This document shows positions 17,010 to 25,630 of a DNA stretch of 64,000 bases, one piece after another. The DNA comes from an uncultured Bacteroidales bacterium. GTDB taxonomy: Bacteria; Bacteroidota; Bacteroidia; Bacteroidales; Bacteroidaceae. The notes below the pieces were generated by a model. It worked only from the letters and a program-made list of their open reading frames with translations, was not told the origin of the DNA and ran no database searches. A program made the position numbers and the translations under genes. Within the stretch, counting starts at the first letter, position 1; each line of letters starts with the position of its first letter. The stretch lies in the NCBI GenBank assembly GCA_902776455.1, contig CACYQI010000011.1, forward strand, positions 1 through 64,000, in the 5' to 3' direction.

Positions 17010-18818
17010 ATGAAAAAACAATTACTTATTGCGGCAGCCGCCCTTGTGCTGGCTGTATGTGCCCAGGCACGTGTTATCACTCCCAGCGATGGCCAGATTT
17101 GGTGGGGGTATTTCAGTTCCGATGACGTCGAATCAATCAACGAGGTTGGAACCGGTTCGCCAATGACCCTGATGGCAGGCATCTACATTCCTGCCAATCA
17201 TCCTCAAATCGGACAGGCCACCGTCAAAGCTGTCCGTATCTATTTCAGGCAGAACCTCGTTTCGACGCTCAGCAACTTGAAGATTTGGATTTCCAAAGAA
17301 CTACCAAACAAAATCGACGATGCCGACTATAAGCAAAACCTCCTGGGAACTCCGTCGGCTGGAGCCAACGACTACAATCTCAGGACACCCTTCGAAATAA
17401 ACAACACCGGATTCTATATCGGATACTGCGTGACGAGCACCTCCGGCTATTCCATCGGTAGTGGCGGCAACGATGCCCCCAATTCCTTTTGGATTGGTAA
17501 TCCAACTGCAGGACTTGGCTGGACAGACCTCAATGGAAACGGTTTAGGGAAACTCGCATTCCAGATACTTGTTGAAGGCGCAGACATCCCCGCCACCTAT
17601 GCAACCGCGTCGGACTTCGGCCAGAACCTGACCCTTCAGGGAGAAATAGCTTCCGTCCCCGTGACAATCACTAACTTGGGAACCGACCCCGTCAATAGCA
17701 TCACCTACACCATCGCCACGGAAGGCGGGAGCACCACAGAACCCCAAGAACTGAAACTGGGCGACCTTTCCTTCAACAGTTCCGTCACAGTCTCCGTCCC
17801 CTTCCTTCCCGATGCTGAAACCAGAAAGTACCATAAGACTTTCACCATCACCCACGTGAACGGCACACCCAATACCAAAGCCGACAATAGTGCCAACGGA
17901 TTCCTCATCACACTTAAAGAAAAGCAACCCGTGACACCCGTCATCGAAGAGTTCACCGGCACATGGTGCGGATGGTGCCCAAGAGGCATCGTCGGAATGG
18001 AGAAGATACACGAGGCGTACGGCAACCAAGTCGTACAGATAGCAGCCCACGACGGCGACCCCATGGCCATCGATGCCTACAAGAACTTCATCTATGAGAA
18101 TGTCGGCGGCTTCCCCAGTTCTTTCATAGACCGTCAGTATGATATCGACCCCTCATACTCCACACTCAATTATTACGTGAAACGTGCACTCGACAGGACA
18201 GCTCCCGCAGCCATAGAACTGAAAGCAGAATGGGAGAATGCTGACCAGAACAGCGTCGTCTTCAACACGACCACCCGCTTCTCCTACAACGACGAGAAAG
18301 CCCAGTACGCCATCGCTTATGTACTCGTAGAGGACGGGCTGACCGGAACAGGCAGCAACTGGGCTCAGGCCAACTACTATAGAAACGGCGGCAGCGGCGG
18401 CGAGATGGACTTCTGGTACAAAGCCAACTCCTCCGTCACCGGATTAGAGTTCAACCACGTCGCAGTCGCAGGATGGGGCATCGATGACGGCATCAACGGC
18501 TCCGTCTCATCCGTTATCAATGTCAACACACCACAGCAATACTCTAAAACTTACAGCATATCGGGCAACTCCCTCATACAGGACAAGTCCAAGCTGACGG
18601 CCGTCGCTTTGCTCATCGACCGCTTCGACGGTACCATCGTCAACGCTGCTCAGAGCCCCATCGTGGAGAAAGGCACAGCCATCAACGCACCCACAGCAGG
18701 CTTTGAAGTCCCCGAAGCATGCTACACCATCGACGGACGCTCGCTGCAGCACCCGAGCCGCGGCCTCAACATCATCCGAATGACCGACGGCACCGTTAAA
18801 AAAGTCATGGTGAAGTAA
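17010..18818 (+). CDS. Omp28-related secreted protein with CGWC site and sorting-like tail
   Basis: A 602-aa exported protein. It has a signal peptide to about residue 20 (AVCAQA), a beta-rich N-terminal region to about residue 195, and an Ig-like linker (VPVTITNLGTDPV). The Omp28/thioredoxin-like domain follows with EEFTGTWCGWCPRG (CxxC near residues 319-322) and GGFPSSFIDR as the likely cis-Pro region. A C-terminal tail CYTIDGRSLQ...VKKVMVK ends the protein. It closes the five-gene operon and is the larger paralogue of the lipoprotein two genes upstream: same CxxC context, different anchoring. Confidence 0.87.
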   Translation: MKKQLLIAAAALVLAVCAQARVITPSDGQIWWGYFSSDDVESINEVGTGSPMTLMAGIYIPANHPQIGQATVKAVRIYFRQNLVSTLSNLKIWISKELPNKIDDADYKQNLLGTPSAGANDYNLRTPFEINNTGFYIGYCVTSTSGYSIGSGGNDAPNSFWIGNPTAGLGWTDLNGNGLGKLAFQILVEGADIPATYATASDFGQNLTLQGEIASVPVTITNLGTDPVNSITYTIATEGGSTTEPQELKLGDLSFNSSVTVSVPFLPDAETRKYHKTFTITHVNGTPNTKADNSANGFLITLKEKQPVTPVIEEFTGTWCGWCPRGIVGMEKIHEAYGNQVVQIAAHDGDPMAIDAYKNFIYENVGGFPSSFIDRQYDIDPSYSTLNYYVKRALDRTAPAAIELKAEWENADQNSVVFNTTTRFSYNDEKAQYAIAYVLVEDGLTGTGSNWAQANYYRNGGSGGEMDFWYKANSSVTGLEFNHVAVAGWGIDDGINGSVSSVINVNTPQQYSKTYSISGNSLIQDKSKLTAVALLIDRFDGTIVNAAQSPIVEKGTAINAPTAGFEVPEACYTIDGRSLQHPSRGLNIIRMTDGTVKKVMVK

Positions 18819-18955
18819 GATAAAGAGAGACAAGAGCACAGGCTCATCGTTTCCTATACAACAACGGATTGCACGGATTCTTTTGCGGATTTGCCTCCCC
18901 CCGTTAGCCGGCGGGCAAGACAATCTGCAAGAGAGCCGCGCTGGTCCGTTGTTTT
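18819..18955. repeat. AACGGATT element next to the insertion sequence
   Basis: This holds ACAACGGATTGCACGGATT and GCGGATTTGCC, the same words as at 5605-5665, then a short C-rich/G-rich palindrome around CCGTTAGCCGGCGGG. The insertion sequence starts directly after it. Confidence 0.45.
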
Positions 18956-18975
18956 TTCCTGACTTCGTCGATGCG

Positions 18976-20523
18976 TCACCCAAATTGACTTAGCAGTTTC
19001 TTAAGGTCGAAGAGTGGCTTGATGGTTTGCTGCTCTTCGGTGAGAAACAAAGTCCGTCGCTCTGTCCCAGTCATCCCATCTGTCTTTATGTCGATGGTGA
19101 TTATGGTCTTGGCGATGTCTATCACCTTGTCCACGCTGAGCCCGATGCCGGTGAGACGGAGTATGCGCTCGAGTTCCTTGTAGACTTTGTATGCCACGAA
19201 GCAGATGCAGACGTGCGCCTCTATCCGCCGCTCCGTAAAGTGGAACATGGGACGCATCTCTAGATTGCCCTTGCTGATTCGGAAGGCACGCTCTACGACC
19301 CACAGACCGTGATACTGTCCGATGACCTCTTCGGCAGGCAGGGAGGTATTGGTGACATATCCCTTCAACCCGTCCCAGCGCTCGTCCTCGGCTATCTTCT
19401 CCTGACTGATGGAGACTTCCACGTCCTTGCTTATCTCAAGGAACTTGTTGTATCCGCGCTTGTTGACGTTTGCTTTCGTGAGTATGCCCGATTTGTACGA
19501 TTTCCTCAACCGCTCCACTCCCTTCTCCCTGTTCTTCGCGTCATTGGCTGCCCTGGACGAGGAATAGCTTACGATGAGCCTGTCTCCGTCGGTACGCCTG
19601 CACTCGTATGCCGCGCCATCGCGCTTTCCGAGGGACAGGGTCCACTCCTTTACGGCTGTCGGCTCTGACTTTATCCTTGCGCCTACGATGTACTTGTTGC
19701 CCGCCGAGCGCAGCAGTCTGATGTTCCTCGCATTCATCAGCCCAGAATCGGCCACGACGACGAAGTCCTTCAAGCCGAAGCGGCGGACAAAGTCATCTAT
19801 GATGGGAATCATCGTATAGCCTTCATACTGGCTGCCGTTGAAGATGGAATAGGAGAGCGGATAGCCGTCCCGTCTGACCAGCAGACCCAGCACAATCTGC
19901 GCCTCGCTCGTCTTTCCGTCCTTCGAGAAACCCGCCTGTCGCAGGTCGTCCTTCGGAGCTGTCTCAAAGTACAGCGTCGTCACGTCATAGAACAGCAGGC
20001 CGATGCTCCCGCCCAGTATCCTGCGGGTATGACCGATGCTTATCTCCTGCACCCGCTCCATCTGGCGGCTGTAAAGCCTGTCCATGTAGCGGTAGATGCG
20101 GCTCAGACTCACATCCTCCTTGTAGTATGAGCGGAGATATGCTGTCGTGGCTAGCTTGCTCGAGGGCTGGCTGATACGGGCAATCACCAGATGGCGAAGG
20201 ACATCGTCCTCTATCTGATTGAACCCAATCAGATCATAGACCTGTGAAAGAAGCATGTATGTACCATTGATAGATGCACCGTCGATACGGCTTACGAGCA
20301 TGTCGATGTCCGACTGACGGCTTACATGACCGGCTTGAAAGTCAATCAACTGCTGACCGCCATACTGCCTTATCCAATGATTGGCCTGAGACACCAGAGC
20401 CTCCACCTCCGCAGCATTATGGGCAACGCCAAACTGCCGGATTTCCCTGAAGCGGCCCTTGCTCTTGTCTACGACGGCAACGCTGACACTGCCTGAACGA
20501 TTCTTCTTCTTGCGTACAAACAT
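18976..20523 (-). CDS. IS1634-family DDE transposase
   Basis: A 515-aa DDE transposase of the IS1634 group (IS4 clan). Segments typical of the family are LLFYDVTTLYFET (first Asp), GYPLSYSIFNGSQYEGYTMIPII, VVVADSGLMNARNI (second Asp), and the Glu region YHGLWVVERAFRISKGNLEMRPMFHF near the C-terminus. The frame is intact. The ATG at 20523 is chosen because a TATCTTTG promoter box (20528-20535) lies just 4 nt upstream, which excludes the ATG at 20538 and would make the message leaderless. It fills almost the whole element. Confidence 0.92.
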   Translation of the reverse strand: MFVRKKKNRSGSVSVAVVDKSKGRFREIRQFGVAHNAAEVEALVSQANHWIRQYGGQQLIDFQAGHVSRQSDIDMLVSRIDGASINGTYMLLSQVYDLIGFNQIEDDVLRHLVIARISQPSSKLATTAYLRSYYKEDVSLSRIYRYMDRLYSRQMERVQEISIGHTRRILGGSIGLLFYDVTTLYFETAPKDDLRQAGFSKDGKTSEAQIVLGLLVRRDGYPLSYSIFNGSQYEGYTMIPIIDDFVRRFGLKDFVVVADSGLMNARNIRLLRSAGNKYIVGARIKSEPTAVKEWTLSLGKRDGAAYECRRTDGDRLIVSYSSSRAANDAKNREKGVERLRKSYKSGILTKANVNKRGYNKFLEISKDVEVSISQEKIAEDERWDGLKGYVTNTSLPAEEVIGQYHGLWVVERAFRISKGNLEMRPMFHFTERRIEAHVCICFVAYKVYKELERILRLTGIGLSVDKVIDIAKTIITIDIKTDGMTGTERRTLFLTEEQQTIKPLFDLKKLLSQFG

Positions 20524-20527
20524 GCCG

Positions 20528-20535
20528 CAAAGATA
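20528..20535 (-). promoter_or_regulatory. -7 box (TATCTTTG) of the IS transposase
   Basis: A perfect TAnnTTTG box with only four bases (CGGC) before the ATG, so transcription should begin at or within a few bases of the start codon. Confidence 0.6.
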
Positions 20536-20642
20536 CACAAAAAAATGCTTGCGTCACCCTAATCACCCTAAATTTAACTCCTAAGCATCTGATTATGAGG
20601 CGAAGATTTTTCGTAATAAAAAAAATCGACGAAGTCAGGAAG

Positions 20643-20734
20643 ACAACGGATTGAACGGATTGAACGGATTATTTTCTTTGCTGATTATCAGCGTTACTTT
20701 AATCCGTTCAGTCCGTTCAATCCGTTATTTTATA
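20643..20734. repeat. AACGGATT inverted repeat
   Basis: Three copies of GGATTGAACGGATT-type words (CAACGGATTGAACGGATT...) on the left and their complement (AATCCGTTCAGTCCGTTCAA) on the right form a long hairpin 3' of the Gly/Ser-rich protein gene, which it probably terminates. The insertion sequence abuts it. Confidence 0.65.
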
Positions 20735-20768
20735 ATAACAATTTAGTTTCTACACATCCTTGTCCTGC

Positions 20769-21617
20769 TTATCTGCGTCCGCTTCGGCTCATGCTGCCGC
20801 CGCTACGGCTCATGCCACCCATGCCTTCGCTGCGACTCATGCTACCTCCACGGTTTCCGCCCATGTGGCCACCGCGTCCGGCTCCGCTGCCGCCACCCAT
20901 GTGCGAGCCGCCGCCGCTCATGCGAGAGCTGCTGCCGTCGAAGGAGTTGCCGCGGCCTGAGCCTCTGCCATGGCTGTCGCTACCGCTGAAATGATTCCTG
21001 CCGGGATTCATGCCGCTGTGGCCGGAGCCGCCGTGGGAGCGGTAGTCGCCGTGGGAGGAGTGGTAGCTGCCCGAGCCGTGACGGGGCGATGCGGGCGAAG
21101 AGTGATGCACGCTGTGGGAGGGATGGTGCATGTCGCGGCCGCGAAGACCACCGTCCCAATGCGGACGACGTCCGGAGTAGAAGCCTCCGTGGTGGTAGTA
21201 GCGGCTGTGAGCGCCACGATAGGAGATGTACACACTCGGACGGCTGTAGTAGTAGTAGCCGCGGTTGTAGTAACTGTAGATGGGGAAGTGCCACGCTCCA
21301 GCCCTCCAGATGATGGGGCGGAGGAAGTAGTCGGCAGCCGAAAGCAGAGAGTACTGCCAGTCGTAGAGGATGCAGCGGAGGTCGTCGAGACGATAGCTGT
21401 AGTAGCTTCCGTAGATGTCCGACGGCGAATCAACCCTGAGGAAGTAGTCGAGATTGATTTCGTAGGCATCGTTATACTGCTGGTCGTTGAGGTTAAGCTC
21501 ATAGGCCATCTTGTCCGTCAGGTAGAGAGCTTCTGCCTGAGCACGTCCGAAACTCATTGCATTGGCGCTTGCGAAAGCTGCCATGGAAAGCATCATGGAA
21601 AGTAACATCTTTTTCAT
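20769..21617 (-). CDS. Secreted low-complexity (Gly/Ser/His/Arg-rich) protein
   Basis: A 282-aa exported protein with a signal peptide (MKKMLLSMMLSMAAFASANA). Residues about 25-110 are an ordered region rich in Tyr, Leu and Asp (LNLNDQQYNDAYEINLDYFL). After that the composition changes sharply: Tyr/Arg/His-rich, then Gly/Ser/Met/His repeats (SHMGGGSGAGRGGHMGG, MSRSGGSMSRSGRR). The N-terminal part recurs in Bacteroidales secreted proteins of unknown function. The His/Met-rich tail could bind metal or a polyanion, but this is a guess. It has its own promoter box at 21659-21666. Confidence 0.8.
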   Translation of the reverse strand: MKKMLLSMMLSMAAFASANAMSFGRAQAEALYLTDKMAYELNLNDQQYNDAYEINLDYFLRVDSPSDIYGSYYSYRLDDLRCILYDWQYSLLSAADYFLRPIIWRAGAWHFPIYSYYNRGYYYYSRPSVYISYRGAHSRYYHHGGFYSGRRPHWDGGLRGRDMHHPSHSVHHSSPASPRHGSGSYHSSHGDYRSHGGSGHSGMNPGRNHFSGSDSHGRGSGRGNSFDGSSSRMSGGGSHMGGGSGAGRGGHMGGNRGGSMSRSEGMGGMSRSGGSMSRSGRR

Positions 21618-21658
21618 AATCGTATCTTTTAATAGTGTTCTACATTTGTTTGATGCTG

Positions 21659-21666
21659 CAAAGGTA
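21659..21666 (-). promoter_or_regulatory. -7 box (TACCTTTG) for the Gly/Ser-rich protein
   Basis: A perfect TAnnTTTG box on the minus strand 42 nt before the start codon. Confidence 0.65.
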
Positions 21667-21822
21667 CGACATAAAACGAAAGGGGAAGAAAGGATTTTCC
21701 CTAAACGCGCGGGGGAAACTCCTAAAGTAGTAGGCTTTCACAGTTTATGGCTCATAGTCAGGCTACGCTCTGTACTGGCGGATGCCAAGAGCGAAACTTC
21801 TGCAAAATTATTGTCTGAATGT

Positions 21823-21853
21823 TTTGCACTTTAAGATAAATCTCGTAATTTTG
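21823..21853 (+). promoter_or_regulatory. Full promoter (TTTG, 19 nt, TAATTTTG) for the toxin-antitoxin pair
   Basis: TTTG at 21823-21826 and TAATTTTG at 21846-21853 with the consensus 19-nt spacing. This is one of the clearest primary-sigma promoters in the window. Confidence 0.75.
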
Positions 21854-21882
21854 CATGCAGAAAGAGTAAAAAACACCTAATT

Positions 21883-22131
21883 ATGGAAACGCAAGAGAAT
21901 ACCTTTCAGGGAAAAGCTACAGTATTCAACCCTGCACAACTTTATTTACTGGAGATGTTTTCGAGGGTAAAAACGGAAGAAGAATTGCAGGAAATAAAGG
22001 CCTTGCTTGCAGACTATTATGCCAAGAAGGTTGATGAAGGCATAGCAGAGCTTGAAGCAAAAGGTCTTTGGGGCCGCGAGCAGAGCGAAACTGCCATGAA
22101 GGAACATCTGCGTACTCCTTATAATTACTGA
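21883..22131 (+). CDS. Antitoxin of PIN toxin-antitoxin pair
   Basis: An 82-aa acidic protein (METQENTFQGKATVF..., EELQEIKALLADYYAKKVDEGIAELEAKGLW). It ends one base before the start of a PIN-domain gene, the usual antitoxin-first order. The NPAQLYLLEMFSRVKTEEELQEI segment is typical of small Bacteroidales proteins paired with PIN toxins. No ribbon-helix-helix or HTH is certain, so the assignment rests mainly on size, position and resemblance. Confidence 0.75.
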   Translation: METQENTFQGKATVFNPAQLYLLEMFSRVKTEEELQEIKALLADYYAKKVDEGIAELEAKGLWGREQSETAMKEHLRTPYNY

Positions 22132-22132
22132 G

Positions 22133-22555
22133 ATGAAACATCGCGTGGTACTCGACACCAATGCTCTGGTAGCGTCTTTCTCGAAAGGAAGTCCGACAAA
22201 TGCTATATGGCGTGGACTTCTCGAAGGCAAGTACATGCTATGTGTTTCCAACGATATTTTGTGTGAGTATCAAGAGATTATAGCACAAAAGACAACACCT
22301 TTGATTGCGGAAAACGTCATTAACTACCTTTTGAACAGCAGGTACGTGGAAATGATAACAACATATTATCACTTCGAATTGATAACAGCTGACCGCGACG
22401 ACAACAAGTTTGTGGATTGTGCGATAGCAGCGAATGCCGCTTTCATCGTTTCGGACGACAAGCATTTTCTGCCCCTTCGACAGATAGCCTTCCCTCGCTT
22501 GCTTGTTATCAAAATGATAGAATTTGTCAATATACTGAACAATATACAGCGCTGA
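22133..22555 (+). CDS. PIN-domain toxin (putative RNase)
   Basis: A 140-aa PIN-domain protein of the toxin type that forms a Mg-dependent ribonuclease. Acidic active-site residues are visible as VVLDTNALVASF (first Asp), ILCEYQEI (Glu) and DRDDNKFVDCAIAANAAFIVSDDKHF (later Asp cluster). Length is normal and the frame intact. It is in an operon with the antitoxin (1-nt gap) behind the promoter at 21823-21853. Confidence 0.9.
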   Translation: MKHRVVLDTNALVASFSKGSPTNAIWRGLLEGKYMLCVSNDILCEYQEIIAQKTTPLIAENVINYLLNSRYVEMITTYYHFELITADRDDNKFVDCAIAANAAFIVSDDKHFLPLRQIAFPRLLVIKMIEFVNILNNIQR

Positions 22556-22608
22556 CAACAAATGAAATCGATGACTGGGCAGCTTATGTAATGGACTTTT
22601 TACTATAG

Positions 22609-23757
22609 CTAATCCATTCGGTCGCGGTAGTCCTCGTAGGTGAAGCGGCGGAGGGTCTGCCGCGTGCCATCCTCTTTCTCCAGCACAATCGAGGGGTGCA
22701 TGATGCCGTTGAACATGGTGGTCTTGACGGTAGTGTAGTGTATCATGTCCTCGAAAACGATTTCCTGCCCCACCCGGAGTGGTTCGGCAAATCGCCAACT
22801 GCCCATGTAGTCGCCGCTCAGGCAGCTGTTGCCACCCAAGCGGTAGATGTTCTTCTGCCGTGCATCGGGCGCAGAGGCGGCTTCGAAAGGCAGGCTCTCG
22901 GCTCCGCGCACTTCGGGCTGGTAGGGCATCTCCAGGCAGTCGGGCATGTGGCACGTGAAGGAAACATTCAGTATGGCAGTCTGCACGCCGTGATTCACCA
23001 CGACATCAACCACCTCGGCCACCAGCGGACCGGTCTGCCATGCGAAGGCACTACCGGGTTCCAGGATGATGTGAAGGTGCGGATAGCGTTGGTGAAGTCC
23101 CCGTAATATATATATAAGGTGTTCCACATCGTAGTCCTTTCGCGTCATCAGGTGTCCGCCGCCGAGGTTGAGCCACTTGAGCTGCGGGAACCATCGGCTG
23201 AACTTCTCCTCAAGGTGCTGTAGCGTGTGCTCCAATGCCGAAGCAGGACTCTCGCAATGGCAATGACAGTGGAAGCCTTCGATGCCTTCGGGAAGCACTT
23301 CCGGCAACTGCTCCGCCAGCACTCCGAAGCGGCTGCCAGGGGCGCAAGGGTTGTAGAGTTCGGTCTCTATCTCGCTGTATTCGGGATTGACGCGCAAGCC
23401 AAGTGAGACGGGATGCCCGTCGAAAGCCCGTACAAGAGGCAGCATGCGTTCGTACTGCGACAGGGAGTTGAAGGTGACGTGGCCGCTGCAACGGAGTATC
23501 TCCGCGAACTCTTCCTCCTCGTAGGCCGGGCTGTAGGTGTGGGCCAAGGAGCCGAACTCCTCGAGCGAAAGCCTTGCCTCGCAGAGACTGCTGGCAGTGG
23601 TGTGGCTGATGAAATTGCGGAAGATGGGGAAAGTTCGCCAAAGGGCAAAGGCCTTGAAAGCGAGGATGATCTCCACATCGGCTGCTTCGGCTACGTGCTT
23701 GATAAGCTCCAGGTTGCGACGAAGCAAGGACTCTTGAACAAGATAATACGGACGCAC
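22609..23757 (-). CDS. nspC: Carboxynorspermidine decarboxylase
   Basis: A 382-aa PLP-dependent fold-III decarboxylase that converts carboxynorspermidine or carboxyspermidine to norspermidine or spermidine. The PLP lysine is in ILAFKAFALW (about Lys34). Other family segments are HTTASSLCEARL, GLRVNPEYSEIET, GGGHLMTRKDYD, EPGSAFAWQTG and the substrate-site SFTCHMPDCLEMPYQP and GGNSCLSGDYMG. Length is as expected. The partner dehydrogenase is not in this window. It lies downstream of the PCMD protein gene on the same strand, separated by a GC-rich repeat, so co-transcription is possible. Confidence 0.96.
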   Translation of the reverse strand: MRPYYLVQESLLRRNLELIKHVAEAADVEIILAFKAFALWRTFPIFRNFISHTTASSLCEARLSLEEFGSLAHTYSPAYEEEEFAEILRCSGHVTFNSLSQYERMLPLVRAFDGHPVSLGLRVNPEYSEIETELYNPCAPGSRFGVLAEQLPEVLPEGIEGFHCHCHCESPASALEHTLQHLEEKFSRWFPQLKWLNLGGGHLMTRKDYDVEHLIYILRGLHQRYPHLHIILEPGSAFAWQTGPLVAEVVDVVVNHGVQTAILNVSFTCHMPDCLEMPYQPEVRGAESLPFEAASAPDARQKNIYRLGGNSCLSGDYMGSWRFAEPLRVGQEIVFEDMIHYTTVKTTMFNGIMHPSIVLEKEDGTRQTLRRFTYEDYRDRMD

Positions 23758-23805
23758 GGTGCAAATTAAGAATTAAAAATTAAAATGTACTCTACCTGTC
23801 TGTTC

Positions 23806-23893
23806 CACTCCTCTTTCGGAGGGTACGGTGGAAGCTGGAAAAGAGAATTCCTTCTCGCCGTTCCCCCCTCTTTCGGAGGGGACGGGGGAGGCT
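23806..23893. repeat. GC-rich palindromic repeat at the 3' end of the PCMD gene
   Basis: Contains CCCCCCTC-TTCGGAGGGG and GACGGGGGAGGCTG, nearly the same as the block inside tsaB (43765-43803). It ends one base before the stop codon of the neighbouring minus-strand gene. Confidence 0.65.
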
Positions 23894-23894
23894 G

Positions 23895-24845
23895 TTAGTA
23901 CACCAGCTTGACGTTATCCACCCATAGGGTGTTGCCGATGGTGCCGACGTATGGCCCGTCGTTGCTGCTGTCGAACTTCAGGATGATGTGTGTGGGCGTT
24001 TCGTCGGGCTTAGCCCATCCTTCTTCCTTGATGCGGACGTTCTGGCCTTTGCTGTTGCGGGCGCAGAAGCCGTTGGCGTCCGACATCAGCTTCATCTTGT
24101 CGCGGAAGAAACTCTCGCGGCTGATGTCGCCGTAGTGAATGGCGAAGGTCTGGCCCTCCTTCCATTCGGGGGTGTTCTGGCTGAAGGCTTTGTACATGGT
24201 GCCTACACGCAGGGCATGGATGTTGCCCTCAGCATCTTCCCAACGCTTCTGCAACAGGCAAAGGACCTGCGCCATGTCCTTTCCGCCCAATGTCTGCCGG
24301 CGGCTGAAGCCCGTCTCGCGAATGCGTTCCGTGCCCGGCGAGTAGTACTTATAGTCGAACTTCACGGCTTTGGGCCTCTTGGTGAAGGGTATGCCGACGT
24401 TCAGCTTGCTCATCGGGTCCTTCGACCCCGTGATGGGTTCCTGTATGGAGCCAAGGAAGATGCTTCCCGAAGCAAGGACGCTGATGTTGACGATGCCTAC
24501 GGCTTTGCAGCTTACGATGTGGGTGTAGAGCTTGGCACACTGGCCGTCGCGATGCTTGTCGGGATAGACGCTGACGTTTGTCTTGACCACTCCAGCCACT
24601 TTGGCATAGATGTTGCTGGTTGCCCAGGGTGAACCTCCCTGGTTCGTATAGGCACGCGGACCGTCCCACGCCCCTTTGGGTCCCACTTCATAGAGTGTCT
24701 GTGTCTTGCCTCCAACGAAGATGCTCTCCTTGATGGACCGCGTTATCCACGACTCGAAGTTGCCGAACTTCACCAGTTCCTCCTCTGCCATGAGGCTGAG
24801 GGGAAGCAAGCAGAAGAGCACGGCTATGGTGACTTTGTTTGACAT
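23895..24845 (-). CDS. Secreted PCMD-domain protein (putative carbohydrate metabolism domain)
   Basis: A 316-aa exported protein. The signal peptide is VTIAVLFCLLPLSLMA. The mature part matches the PCMD family of Bacteroidetes: NFESWITRSIKESIFVGGKTQTLYEVGPKG, KLYTHIVSCKAVG, SIFLGSIQEP, and a C-terminal LWVDNVKLVY jelly-roll end. Members are thought to bind or process glycans; this is family annotation, not shown by residues here. The start at 24845 fits the promoter box at 24866-24873 better than Met four codons upstream, and rules out the long N-terminal open frame. Confidence 0.8.
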   Translation of the reverse strand: MSNKVTIAVLFCLLPLSLMAEEELVKFGNFESWITRSIKESIFVGGKTQTLYEVGPKGAWDGPRAYTNQGGSPWATSNIYAKVAGVVKTNVSVYPDKHRDGQCAKLYTHIVSCKAVGIVNISVLASGSIFLGSIQEPITGSKDPMSKLNVGIPFTKRPKAVKFDYKYYSPGTERIRETGFSRRQTLGGKDMAQVLCLLQKRWEDAEGNIHALRVGTMYKAFSQNTPEWKEGQTFAIHYGDISRESFFRDKMKLMSDANGFCARNSKGQNVRIKEEGWAKPDETPTHIILKFDSSNDGPYVGTIGNTLWVDNVKLVY

Positions 24846-24865
24846 CGCTTTGACCATTTTGTCTG

Positions 24866-24873
24866 CAAAGATA
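24866..24873 (-). promoter_or_regulatory. -7 box (TATCTTTG) for the PCMD protein
   Basis: A perfect TAnnTTTG box 20 nt before the chosen start at 24845. It decides between the competing Met codons. Confidence 0.65.
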
Positions 24874-24976
24874 CGACGAAGTGAACAAAGAAGCAAACAA
24901 AAGAAGTGTAAAGGGGCAGAAGATAGGAAATAAAGAACCTTTTTTCTCTTGATTCTCCCGTAGGGGAAGGGCATTC

Positions 24977-25552
24977 TTACCTATATAATCCCGTGGCTTT
25001 TATTTCTTTCCAGACGGCAGGAGGCAGTCCTTCGCCGTCATAGTCGGGGTCGTTGGCGATGCGGCGGCGTATGGCGGTGCTGCTGATGTCGAGCAGCGGC
25101 GTGTCGGCAATGGTGACGCCTTTGGGCACATCGGGCAGGACGAAGCCGGGACGCGGATAGATGACGACGCGATAGGCCGCGAGGATGTCGCTGCTGCGAT
25201 ACCAGTCGGGGAAGCGCTCCCAGTTGTCGGCACCGATGACCAGCACGAACTCGCGGTCGGGATGCTCGCGGCTGAGGGCCGTCAGCGTGTTGAACATATA
25301 GGAAGGCCGCGGCAGGGAGAACTCGCGGTCGCACACCTCAACGCCCGGCACGTCGCTGACAGCCAGCCGCGTCAGGCGGAGCCGCGTCTCGTCGTCGAGA
25401 AGGTTTGCGTTAGCCTTGAAGGGGTTCTGTGGCGAGACCAACAGCCACATCTCATCGACGAGGCTGCTTTCTGCAAGCGCCTTCGCCAAGGATACATGCC
25501 CCAGATGGATGGGGTTGAAGCTGCCGCCGTAGATGCCGGTACGCTTTTTCAT
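24977..25552 (-). CDS. nadD: Nicotinate-nucleotide adenylyltransferase
   Basis: A 191-aa enzyme that adenylates nicotinate mononucleotide to deamido-NAD in NAD synthesis. The nucleotidyltransferase signature GIYGGSFNPIHLGHVSLAK is at the N-terminus. ISSTAIRRRI supplies the second nucleotide-binding motif. Length is normal. It is the last gene of the yicC-gmk-nadD run on the minus strand, with a repeat-filled 78-nt gap after gmk. Confidence 0.96.
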   Translation of the reverse strand: MKKRTGIYGGSFNPIHLGHVSLAKALAESSLVDEMWLLVSPQNPFKANANLLDDETRLRLTRLAVSDVPGVEVCDREFSLPRPSYMFNTLTALSREHPDREFVLVIGADNWERFPDWYRSSDILAAYRVVIYPRPGFVLPDVPKGVTIADTPLLDISSTAIRRRIANDPDYDGEGLPPAVWKEIKATGLYR

Positions 25553-25570
25553 AGAGGGAGAGGTCGGGGG

Positions 25571-25630
25571 TTCAGAGTAATCGGAGGTTTCAGAGCATTC
25601 AGAGTAATCGGAGAATTCAGAGACCTCAGA
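25571..25630. repeat. Tandem spacer repeat (TTCAGAGTAATCGGAG)
   Basis: The word TTCAGAGTAATCGGAG appears twice, followed by ATTCAGAGACCTCAGATTACTC, in the gmk-nadD gap. A related TTTTCGGAG tandem fills the tdk-transporter gap at 1644-1680. These look like small tandem spacers without coding function. Confidence 0.5.

Larger units (their letters stand above)
18956..20641 (-). mobile_element. IS1634-like insertion sequence
   Basis: Bounded by perfect 17-bp terminal inverted repeats, TTCCTGACTTCGTCGAT at 18956-18972 and its complement at 20625-20641, giving about 1.69 kb. It carries one intact transposase gene on the minus strand. The flanks on both sides contain the AACGGATT dispersed repeat in opposite orientation (CCGTTGT before, ACAACGG after), so the outermost bases and any target duplication are hard to separate from that element. 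No clear target duplication was seen. Confidence 0.85.
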
